This document shows positions 1 to 5,963 of a DNA stretch of 13,441 nucleotides, piece after piece. Position 1 is the first letter of the stretch. Each line of letters starts with the position of its first letter. The notes under the pieces were generated by a model, which saw only the letters and a list, made by a program, of their open reading frames with translations, searched no databases and had not been told where the DNA came from. Source of the stretch: CAZAYP01 sp964489425 [NCBI: uncultured Verrucomicrobiota bacterium] (lineage in GTDB: Bacteria; Verrucomicrobiota; Kiritimatiellia; RZYC01); NCBI GenBank assembly GCA_964489425.1, contig CAZAYP010000115.1, forward strand, positions 1-13,441. Reading direction: 5' to 3'. The translations under genes were made by a program, and so were the position numbers.

Positions 1-2
1 CA

Positions 3-54
3 TATCAGCGCGCTACCACTGCCCACCCCCAAAACCGGGCTTTCTTAACCGCTG
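3..54. repeat. Left copy of 52-bp terminal inverted repeat
   Basis: Bases 3-54 are identical, without a mismatch, to the reverse complement of 13390-13441. The match stops sharply: base 55 is C here and G in the other copy. The unit starts TATCAGCGCGC and ends TTAACCGCTG, with short CAGCG/CGCTG complementary ends of its own. Both copies lie at the very ends of the window, so the simplest reading is a dispersed repeat at which a metagenomic contig broke. A transposon-like or regulatory repeat is an alternative. No transposase is present. Confidence 0.9.
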
Positions 55-71
55 CAATCACCGTGACAGGA

Positions 72-100
72 TTGACAATCCGTTGCGGAAGGGCTAAACA
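72..100 (+). promoter_or_regulatory. Candidate promoter with overlapping dyad for the small-gene operon
   Basis: TTGACA at 72-77 is a perfect -35 match. After a 17-bp spacer comes TAAACA at 95-100, a weak -10 (3 of 6). The -35 lies inside a perfect dyad, GGATTG-A-CAATCC (69-81), which could be an operator. Transcription would start near 107, leaving about 95 bases before the first start codon at 202. The box sits 17 bp inside the left terminal repeat, the same distance as the TTGACA at the other end of the window. Confidence 0.4.
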
Positions 101-201
101 GCGTATAGGTTTTGATTGAGCAAATGTAAGGGAAACGTGCGCTACGCTGCAAAATACGCCACATCATGGGCAGATCCAAGCTGAAGGATTAAGACCAACC
201 C

Positions 202-468
202 ATGCCGACTATTTCCATGTTCTACGGTATCATCATCCGGATGTACTATGCCCCCGGAGAGCACAATCCCCCGCACTTCCATGCCTATTATAACGAATAC
301 AGGGCGACGTTCTCCATAGACGGCTTGGAACTGCTGACCGGCGATCTACCACGACGGCAGTTGCGGTTTGTTGCCGCCTGGGCCGAACTGCATCAGGACG
401 AACTGCGCGCCGACTGGCAACTGGCCATGAACGGAGAGGAACCCTGCCGCATTCCTCCGCTTCAGTAG
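202..468 (+). CDS. DUF4160 family protein
   Basis: This 88-residue protein matches the DUF4160 pattern over its whole length: the MPTIS start, the FYGIIIRMYY strand, the PPHFHAYYNEYRA core with its His residues, the LELLTGDLP segment and the final W..H..EL..DW helix. The molecular function of the family is not established. Such genes are often found next to DUF2442 genes, and a toxin-antitoxin-like role has been suspected; that is inference here. It is the first gene of a compact + strand group and is followed after 10 bases by the DUF2442 gene. The family-typical N-terminus supports this start, although the nearest ribosome-binding-like AAGGA (184-188) is about 13 bases away. The protein is soluble, with no signal peptide or membrane segment. 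Confidence 0.85.
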   Translation: MPTISMFYGIIIRMYYAPGEHNPPHFHAYYNEYRATFSIDGLELLTGDLPRRQLRFVAAWAELHQDELRADWQLAMNGEEPCRIPPLQ

Positions 469-478
469 GAGCAAGCCC

Positions 479-766
479 ATGAACTATCACGGCGTCACAG
501 GTGTTCGGGCATTGGACGGTCATAGACTGCTGCTCCAGTTTGATAATGGCGAAACGCGCGTCTTTGACGCCAACCCGATTATGTCCATCGGCCGCTTCCG
601 CGAGTTGGCGCTGCCACATGTTTTTAGCCGGGTGACTGTGCGTTTCGATACGGTGGAATGGGAAAATGGCTTGGATTTGGACCCTGAATACCTGTACGAC
701 CGCAGCCAGCCCGCAACAGCCGCAGAAGTGGCCAAAGGCGATTTCGCAACCGCTTGCCATGTGTAA
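479..766 (+). CDS. DUF2442 family protein
   Basis: This 95-residue protein fits DUF2442: an N-terminal V..VRALDGHRLLLQFDNGETRVFD hairpin, a short GRFRELALPHVFSRV segment, then the family-typical V.WENGLDLDPEYLY box at about residues 59-73. The family is small, cytoplasmic and of unknown biochemical function. One structural view links it to antitoxin-like or DNA-binding proteins, but I cannot show that here. The ribosome-binding site TAGGAG (466-471) overlaps the DUF4160 stop codon, with the ATG at 479, so the two are almost certainly one transcript. The residues after LYDRSQ form a short extension beyond the core. The next gene starts within 12 bases of the stop. Confidence 0.85.
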   Translation: MNYHGVTGVRALDGHRLLLQFDNGETRVFDANPIMSIGRFRELALPHVFSRVTVRFDTVEWENGLDLDPEYLYDRSQPATAAEVAKGDFATACHV

Positions 767-777
767 GGATTCTGATT

Positions 778-969
778 TTGAGATTGCCTAACGGAGACCG
801 GGCATTTATTGATGTGGACAAGCTGCGGCATTACTGTTTGAGCACGACGCACCCGCGCGGCAGGCACAAGGCGCGGGTATTTGCCGCTGCGCTGGGCCTG
901 ACGGATGCCCAAGTTGATGTCTTGGTTGTCGCCCTGCGCGTGGCGGCGCGCTCCGACCTGGCGTTTTAG
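778..969 (+). CDS. Shortened DUF6883-like protein, probable C-terminal truncation
   Basis: The 63-residue product, from the TTG at 778, reads LPNGDRAFIDVDKLRHYCLS, then HPRGRHKARVFAAALGLT. This is the recognisable N-terminal half of DUF6883-type proteins (LPN..A.ID..KL..Y.L...HP.G.HKA..F...LG). From memory those proteins run to about 110 residues; here the reading frame ends after AARSDLAF, so the C-terminal half is missing. TTG 778 is chosen because AAGGA (765-769), overlapping the upstream stop codon, lies 8 bases before it and because family members begin close to LPN. An in-frame TTG at 754 would give 71 residues overlapping the DUF2442 gene. It may be a decaying gene or a minimal functional form. 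It sits directly upstream of a DUF4926 gene, a neighbour I recall for this family. Confidence 0.6.
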   Translation: MRLPNGDRAFIDVDKLRHYCLSTTHPRGRHKARVFAAALGLTDAQVDVLVVALRVAARSDLAF

Positions 970-998
970 GGACCGGTTGATGAGCGAGCTGGTGGAAA

Positions 999-1226
999 AT
1001 GAATGAACATTGGGAGTCGTTGGATGTGGTGGCCCTCTACCGGGACTTGCCGGAAAAGGGCTTGGTCCGCGGCCAGGTTGGCACGATCGTTGAAGTTCAT
1101 GGCAACGGCATTTTTGAGGTGGAATTCAGCGACGAGCAGGGGCGGGCTTATGCTATGGCCGCCCTACCGTCTTCGGATCTGCTGCGGCTGCATTTTCTAC
1201 CTAATGAATTGAAAAAGGTATCCTAA
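999..1226 (+). CDS. DUF4926 family protein
   Basis: This 75-residue protein matches DUF4926: DVVALYRDLPEKGLVRGQVG at residues 9-28, then GTIVEVHGNGIFEVEFSDEQGRAYAMAALPSSDLLRL. The pattern predicts a small all-beta SH3-like barrel; biochemical function is unknown. It is the last of the four small genes, starting 29 bases after the preceding stop codon. The ribosome-binding site is poor: GGTGG (991-995) is only 3 bases from the ATG, or GAGCGAG slightly upstream. The short gap and common strand suggest co-transcription. No terminator follows until the hairpin at 1433-1463, which could end this transcript. Confidence 0.8.
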   Translation: MNEHWESLDVVALYRDLPEKGLVRGQVGTIVEVHGNGIFEVEFSDEQGRAYAMAALPSSDLLRLHFLPNELKKVS

Positions 1227-1319
1227 CAAGCAATTCTGAAAACTGTGCTATCTGCTTATGGAGCAATATATAAAGCATTGAATCTGACATCTGAATAAGT
1301 TTTGCGTCGTCGCGGTCGT

Positions 1320-1463
1320 CGTTCCATCTGAAACCGCCAAGTTTTGTTTGGAAGAACGAGATTGCGAGAGGCGCGCCTCTGGGCGCGGCTTCTCGTTCAT
1401 GTTCTTCCAAGGGGCTTGGCGGCCCTCAGATGGAGCGTGAGCAGAAGTTCGCGCTCTTTTTTT
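1320..1463 (+). ncRNA. Candidate structured leader RNA or attenuator, about 144 nt
   Basis: The RNA can form a long interrupted hairpin. Paired blocks from the base are 1320-1331 with 1426-1437 (12 pairs, one G-U), CCGCCAAG 1334-1341 with 1415-1422 (8), TTGGAAGAAC 1348-1357 with 1401-1410 (10), and GAGA 1358-1361 with TCTC 1391-1394. The top holds a 14-bp palindrome, AGAGGCGCGCCTCT (1367-1380). The 3' edge of the base (1433-1437) is also the first half of an intrinsic terminator stem, so the two folds exclude each other. An AT-rich TATATAAA at 1267-1274 could be the -10 of a leader transcript, but no good -35 precedes it. It matches no riboswitch class I know. It could be an attenuator for the exported protein gene, a separate small RNA, or an elaborate end to the upstream operon. 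Confidence 0.5.
1433..1463 (+). terminator. Intrinsic terminator 28 bases upstream of the LamG/BACON gene
   Basis: GAGCGTGAGC (1433-1442) pairs with GTTCGCGCTC (1447-1456): ten pairs including two G-U, closed by an AGAA tetraloop (1443-1446), followed by seven T (1457-1463). It ends only 27 bases before the start codon at 1491, inside what should be the gene's leader. Transcripts from upstream would have to read through it, unless a promoter lies in the last few bases, where I see none. Confidence 0.75.
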
Positions 1464-1490
1464 GTGCGCATGAATCGAGAAGGAGATGGC

Positions 1491-4370
1491 ATGAAGTCTA
1501 TCATTACTGCGGTGGGTTGTTTTGTTCTGGTTTTTCTGAACGCATATGGAGCCGGAACCGCAGGCAACAGCCTGACGGACGGACTTGTTGCTTATTATCC
1601 GTTCAACGGAAATGCAAATGATGAAAGCGGAAATGGGAATCACGGCACGATATACGGCGCAACATTAACAAGAAATAGATTTGGGGAGTCAAATAGTGCC
1701 TACCTTTTTGCTTCTGGCCAGTATATAGAAGTGCCGAATTCATCTTCCTTGATGTCGCCTACGAACGCTATAACTCTCAGCGTTTGGGCGCGTATGGATG
1801 CCTGGTATGACGGAGTTATTGACATAATTCTGTGCAAACGAACAGACACATTTCAAGGCAGGCAATACTGTCTTTATTATGCCAATGGCGGTCCAGGCCT
1901 TATGACAGTTGTCGTCGGACAGGGTGAAAGCTACATCCCAAGTTTGCCTGCGCCGACACTCGGACAATGGCATCACATAACAGCGACTCACAATAGCGGC
2001 CAACTTGTTATTTACCTAAACGGCAGACAGATAGGATCGAAATCAACATCTATTAACTTGCCCATAAACACTCAAAATCTTTTGATCGGCAAAGATCCGC
2101 CCGGTGCGGATGAATACTTTATCGGAGCCCTTGAAGAGATTCGTATCTATAACCGAGCGCTTTCTTCCAATGAAGTTTGGCGGCTGTACCTAGGAATATC
2201 AGGTTCTGTCATTGCCATTGATCCACTCTCGCGCTCATTTTCCAAGCAAGGCGGAGGCGGATCGGTCTATATTACGGCAACAAACGAGTGGGGGGCCGCT
2301 ACCAGCAACTCTTTCATCTCCATCACCGCAGGCACAGAGTCTGGTGTCAGCAACGGGACGCTGACCTATCTGGTCTCCGCCAATTTCAGCGCGGATACGC
2401 GGTCTGGGTATATTTACATTGGGGACAAGACCCACACGGTCAACCAGGCCGGCTATGACGCGACCCTGGCGCCTACGAACGCGGTATTCACCTATCCGGC
2501 AGCCACGGGAACGATTGCGGTGAGCACGCTGCCGGGGATTTCGTGGACCGCGGTGAGCCAGTCGGACTGGATTTCGGTATTGTCCGGCGCCAGCGGGGTG
2601 AGCACGGGCGTGGTTACGTATGCGGTGCAAGCCCGCACCAATGTGCAGTCGCGCACCGGCAGCATCCGGGTGGCGGGCAAGACGTTCACCGTGACCCAGA
2701 CTGGGGTGGCCACGACCATTGACCCATACTTCGATACCGTGGCCCAGGCGGGCGGCATCAAACTGCTCTACGTGACGGCGCTGGGCAGCACGGCGTGGAG
2801 TGCGTTGCCGAGTAATAGCTGGCTGTACGCCATTTCCGGCGGCAGCGGGTCAGGCGATGGCGTTGTCACGCTCTATGCGGATGCCAACCCCAGTTACCTG
2901 GCGCGCACCGGGCGGGTGGGCGTGCTCAACTCTTCGTACCGCCTGTCGCAGGGCGGGGTGACCAACCCGGTGATATCCATCAATCCCACCACGGCCACGG
3001 CTGTGGCCGTGGGTGCGTTTGGCAACGTGGCGGTCACAGCCACGCCGGATGCTCCCTGGACTGCCCAGAGCAATAACGGCTGGCTGCAAGTCACGGCCGG
3101 TGGCAGCGGCGCAGGCACGGGCATGATTTCCTACGTGATTTCGGCCAACACATCCATTGATCCGCGCACTGGCACCATGAAGGTGGTCATGCTGGGCCGG
3201 ACCAACATCCATACCGTCACGCAGGCGGGGCATGTGGGCAGCATAGCGCCCACGGCCGAAGACTTCACGGCCGCGGGCGGGTCCGGGGCCACGGATTTGT
3301 CCATCCACAGCGCCTGCGCCTGGACAATTGTGAACAGCAATGCCTGGGTATCCATCACCTCCGGCAGCAGTGGGTCAGGCAACGCGCAGGTCACTTACAC
3401 GGTGGCAGCCAACAACACGGTGTATGGCCGCACGGGGCTGGTGACCATCGCCGGCCAGCGGCTCACCATCACGCAGGGGCCCCGCTGGGCGCAACTGGAC
3501 TCGACCATGCAGACCTTTGGCACGGACGGCGGCGCCGGCACGGTGAACGTGACCACGGAAAGCGGCGCCTGGTGGGAGACCCGCGAGAACCTTGACTGGA
3601 TCACCATCCACTCCGGGCAATCCGGCACGGGCAACGGCGCGGTGATTTACATTGTCAGCACGTATGCTTCGCCGCTCAGCCAGCGCATGGGCGTGATCGA
3701 GATTGCCGGCCAGAACCATTACGTGAACCAGATGGGCTACACGGCCAGCATTGATCCGGACATCCGCGGGTTCTCGGCCGAGGGCGGGTCCGGCACGGTG
3801 GCGGTGAACGTGCCCATGGGCGCGGTGTGGGAAGCGATTGCATCGACGCCATGGATCTCCATCATCGGCGGCCAGTCCGGGAGCAGTTCGGGCACGGTGA
3901 CCTACGTGGTCCTGGACAACAACGGCGACGAACGGGCGGGCACCATTTACATCGCCGGCCAGCCGCACCAGGTTACCCAGTCGCGCACGCATTCCGGCAC
4001 CAACCTGCCCTATGCCTACGAGCAGGAGTACTGGCCCGAAGGCAACAGCGGCGGGGCGGCGAACGACTTTGACCTTGATGGGTTCAGCAACTGGCAGGAG
4101 TGGTGGGCGGGCACCAACCCGACCAACAGCGACTCGCGGTTCGTGTTCCAGCCACCCGAGAAGGTGGCGGGGGCTGGCGGCACCCAGGTGAGCTGGCCCA
4201 GCGCCACGGGGCGCACGTACCGTTTGCTGTGGATAACGGATTTGCTGGCGCCCAGCGGCATCTCGCTGGTCAACTCCAACATTCCGGCCACGCCGATGCT
4301 TAACGTATACACAGACGCTGCCCACGCCGCGGATGCGTTCGGCTTCTACAAGGTGGAAATCAATCCGTAG
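1491..4370 (+). CDS. Secreted LamG-like and seven-BACON-repeat protein
   Basis: This 959-residue exported protein is predicted to bind carbohydrate or mediate adhesion; no catalytic domain is recognised. Residues 1-21 are a signal peptide. Residues about 29-233 form a LamG/concanavalin-A-like jelly roll (DGLVAYYPFNGNANDESGNG, ending IRIYNRALSSNEVWRLY). About 237-831 is seven BACON-type repeats of about 80-92 residues, starting near 237, 323, 406, 490, 582, 665 and 751, with the pattern W.a....WI.i..G..G.g.v.Y.v..N...R.G.i.i.g...tv.Q. Residues about 857-881 hold an Asp-rich loop (DFDLDGFSNWQEWWAGTNP) like a thrombospondin type 3 or dockerin calcium site. The last 75 residues are a beta-rich end (WPSATGRTYRLL...FYKVEI). 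The start at 1491 is chosen over an upstream in-frame ATG at 1344 because it has AGGAGA (1481-1486) and gives a clean signal peptide; the upstream one lies in the hairpin. The LamG part is much more AT-rich than the rest. Confidence 0.85.
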   Translation: MKSIITAVGCFVLVFLNAYGAGTAGNSLTDGLVAYYPFNGNANDESGNGNHGTIYGATLTRNRFGESNSAYLFASGQYIEVPNSSSLMSPTNAITLSVWARMDAWYDGVIDIILCKRTDTFQGRQYCLYYANGGPGLMTVVVGQGESYIPSLPAPTLGQWHHITATHNSGQLVIYLNGRQIGSKSTSINLPINTQNLLIGKDPPGADEYFIGALEEIRIYNRALSSNEVWRLYLGISGSVIAIDPLSRSFSKQGGGGSVYITATNEWGAATSNSFISITAGTESGVSNGTLTYLVSANFSADTRSGYIYIGDKTHTVNQAGYDATLAPTNAVFTYPAATGTIAVSTLPGISWTAVSQSDWISVLSGASGVSTGVVTYAVQARTNVQSRTGSIRVAGKTFTVTQTGVATTIDPYFDTVAQAGGIKLLYVTALGSTAWSALPSNSWLYAISGGSGSGDGVVTLYADANPSYLARTGRVGVLNSSYRLSQGGVTNPVISINPTTATAVAVGAFGNVAVTATPDAPWTAQSNNGWLQVTAGGSGAGTGMISYVISANTSIDPRTGTMKVVMLGRTNIHTVTQAGHVGSIAPTAEDFTAAGGSGATDLSIHSACAWTIVNSNAWVSITSGSSGSGNAQVTYTVAANNTVYGRTGLVTIAGQRLTITQGPRWAQLDSTMQTFGTDGGAGTVNVTTESGAWWETRENLDWITIHSGQSGTGNGAVIYIVSTYASPLSQRMGVIEIAGQNHYVNQMGYTASIDPDIRGFSAEGGSGTVAVNVPMGAVWEAIASTPWISIIGGQSGSSSGTVTYVVLDNNGDERAGTIYIAGQPHQVTQSRTHSGTNLPYAYEQEYWPEGNSGGAANDFDLDGFSNWQEWWAGTNPTNSDSRFVFQPPEKVAGAGGTQVSWPSATGRTYRLLWITDLLAPSGISLVNSNIPATPMLNVYTDAAHAADAFGFYKVEINP

Positions 4371-4416
4371 CCATTGGCAGGGTACCCATAGCGTGGCGCC
4401 GGTACTTGTCTGGGCT

Positions 4417-4451
4417 CCCCGCCTTTTCAAGGCGGGGGGGACCCGAAGGGT
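4417..4451. repeat. Stacked hairpins after the exported-protein gene
   Basis: CCCCGCCTT (4417-4425) and AAGGCGGGG (4429-4437) form a perfect 9-bp stem around a 3-base loop, followed by ACCC-GAA-GGGT (4441-4451), a second small stem. There is no T run on either side, so it is not a standard intrinsic terminator, although it could slow polymerase after the stop at 4370. The GC-only, symmetrical form resembles dispersed intergenic hairpins. It is the first of two such elements in the 305-base gap at 4371-4675. Confidence 0.6.
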
Positions 4452-4492
4452 GGGGCGGTTAAACTCTGAACAATCCTGTTTATGCCGGATGG

Positions 4493-4603
4493 TTTCCCGT
4501 GGAGGCGCAGTGACGCAGAGCAGAGGCAGAATGAACATGGATGAACAGGATGGACAGGATGAGTGCGAAGTGTCCCTCTGCGCCTCAGCGGCTTTGCGGG
4601 AGA
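4493..4603. repeat. MITE-like element with 28-bp imperfect inverted arms
   Basis: The left arm, 4493-4520 (TTTCCCGTGGAGGCGCAG and on), is an imperfect inverted copy of the right arm, 4576-4603. CTCTGCG, GCG and CGGGA blocks match and about two-thirds of positions pair. The 55-base centre carries a short direct repeat (ACAGGATGG, ACAGGATGA). The centre can be read as protein (MDEQDGQDE on +, HPVHPVHPC on -), but no gene-like start or conserved context supports that. I recall very similar GGATGAACAGGATGGACAGG strings scattered between genes in PVC-type genomes; that recollection is unverified. Confidence 0.55.
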
Positions 4604-4657
4604 ATATTCCGAGGTGTCCGGCTCTCGTATGCTTGTTCTCATGCGGAAATGGTATCA

Positions 4658-4673
4658 GCGGTCGAACGACCGC
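4658..4673 (-). terminator. Short hairpin after the barrel gene, weak terminator
   Basis: GCGGTCG (4658-4664) pairs with CGACCGC (4667-4673) around AA, directly past the stop codon (4676-4678) of the minus-strand barrel gene. There is no T run downstream on the minus strand, so termination is uncertain. Confidence 0.3.
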
Positions 4674-4675
4674 GC

Positions 4676-5947
4676 TCAAAACCGCAGGGTGGCCAGCAGG
4701 TGCGCGCCGGCCGCGTCCCGGCCGCCGGGTTGGCCGGCGTAGGCCGGCCCGGCCACGAAGTAGCCGGCCAAGGCTTCGATCGTCAGGCGGTCCAGGGGAG
4801 TGAACGTGAGGGTCAGATTATACTCGCTGCCCAACCGGCGGTCCTGGCCGTTGGGTGGCGCCATGTAGCCGCCCTCGTCGAAGCGGCCGTCGCCGGCCAG
4901 GCCGGCATTGGCGCGCGCCTGCCAGTAAAACCAAGCGGCCAGCCGCGCGCTGAGCCAGCTTAATGGGGTCGCCGTGGCGCGCGCGCTCACAGCGTGCAGG
5001 TTGGCCAGCCGCGGACTGAACACGCGGCCCCAGTTTTGACCGTTAAACAGGCCGATGAACTCGTGCCGGCCCCCTGCATCGCCATCGCCGCTGGCCCAGG
5101 TCCAGCCCGCATCCAGCGAGGGCTGGGCCCAGGCCGACGCAAACCGGCGTGTAACCAGCAGGTCCAGCAGGCCGGCGGCCAAGTCGCCGCCGCCGGGCCG
5201 CGTGCCCCACTCGCCAGCGGCCTCGCTGCTCGCGCTCCAGGCCGGGTCGCGCAACCATTCGGCGCGCAGGCCGGCCAGCGCCGGCTGGCCGCCGGACTCG
5301 AGTTCGAACCAGCCGCCGTACGCTTCCAGGGCGCGCGCCCACCCGGCGTCCGGCTCGTAGCGCGCGTGCGCCCAGCCAAACCAGTCCACGAGGGTGTCGG
5401 GCGTGCCGTAGGGCACCCGCGCGGCCGCGGCGTTGACGACCAGGGGGAAGGCGTCGTAGGTCACGCGGGCGGCGTCATAGAACCAGTAGTCGTCCTGGGC
5501 GCTGAAGATCAGGCCCGCGCCGTGCTTCCATGATTGCCGGCCGGCGCGCAACGAGAGCGGGGTGAACGCGATGTTGTCCAGGCCCAGCCACGCGCGCGGA
5601 ACTTGCGCTGCGACATCGTTCTGCAGATCCGGCTCGCCGCAGCGGTCCACGGCGCGCACCGTGGCCGCGCCGGCGACGTGATCGAAGAATGTGGCGCTGG
5701 CCGCGATGCTCGCGCGGGACCGGTCGTAGACGGCTGTGTCGCGATCGGCGCCCGCTGCCAATACCTGCGGCGCCAGGGTCAGCGCGGATCGGTCAAGGTA
5801 GTATGGCTGGGCCAGGTACCCGCGGCCGTCCAGGCGGGCCGAGAGCTCAAGGTCGGATACCGGCGTGCGGGCCAGCGTGGGTTGCAGGCTGCTGCACAGC
5901 ACGGCCGCCAAGGCCAGCCGCCGGGCAACCGCTAGCCGTGCCGCCAC
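4676..5947 (-). CDS. Alginate-export-type outer-membrane beta-barrel protein
   Basis: From the GTG at 5947 the product is 423 residues: a signal peptide (AARLAVARRLALAAVLCSSL, then a TLA-type cleavage site near residue 25) and a long alternating barrel ending in Phe (LLATLRF), the usual outer-membrane assembly signal. LSLRAGRQSWKHGAGLIF, the GWTWASGDGDAG turn, HEFIGLFNGQNWGRVFSPRLANLHAV and a final LTLTFTPLDRLTIEALAGYF strand fit the alginate-export (AlgE-like) porin family. The real substrate is unknown; no alginate synthesis genes are visible. The frame stays open to 6145, but that extension is an Arg/Pro-rich shadow of the upstream gene, so GTG 5947 is preferred. It lies 16 bases after the TPR-like gene with only a weak GGGGCG before it, so translation may depend on that gene. 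Confidence 0.75.
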   Translation of the reverse strand: MAARLAVARRLALAAVLCSSLQPTLARTPVSDLELSARLDGRGYLAQPYYLDRSALTLAPQVLAAGADRDTAVYDRSRASIAASATFFDHVAGAATVRAVDRCGEPDLQNDVAAQVPRAWLGLDNIAFTPLSLRAGRQSWKHGAGLIFSAQDDYWFYDAARVTYDAFPLVVNAAAARVPYGTPDTLVDWFGWAHARYEPDAGWARALEAYGGWFELESGGQPALAGLRAEWLRDPAWSASSEAAGEWGTRPGGGDLAAGLLDLLVTRRFASAWAQPSLDAGWTWASGDGDAGGRHEFIGLFNGQNWGRVFSPRLANLHAVSARATATPLSWLSARLAAWFYWQARANAGLAGDGRFDEGGYMAPPNGQDRRLGSEYNLTLTFTPLDRLTIEALAGYFVAGPAYAGQPGGRDAAGAHLLATLRF

Positions 5948-5963
5948 CGTGTTCGCGCCCCGA

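Noticed and set aside
1-1226. Integron gene-cassette array at the left end
   Set aside because: Small unknown genes in a row suggest it, but no attC-type sites lie between them, two genes nearly touch, and no integrase is seen. TCTTAAC in the repeat does not fit the core-site consensus.
1344-1490. 49-residue N-terminal extension of the LamG/BACON protein
   Set aside because: The extension is Arg-rich, reads through the long hairpin and terminator, lacks a ribosome site and would bury the signal peptide.
4541-4642. Short proteins such as MDEQDGQDE or HPVHPVHPC from the MITE-like element
   Set aside because: They arise from an inverted-repeat sequence with no ribosome site or domain, and similar reading frames are common annotation artefacts.
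3375-4679. 434-codon open frame on the minus strand
   Set aside because: It is antisense to the BACON repeats and C-terminus, Arg/Pro/His/Gly-rich, without a recognisable domain; a GC-driven shadow.
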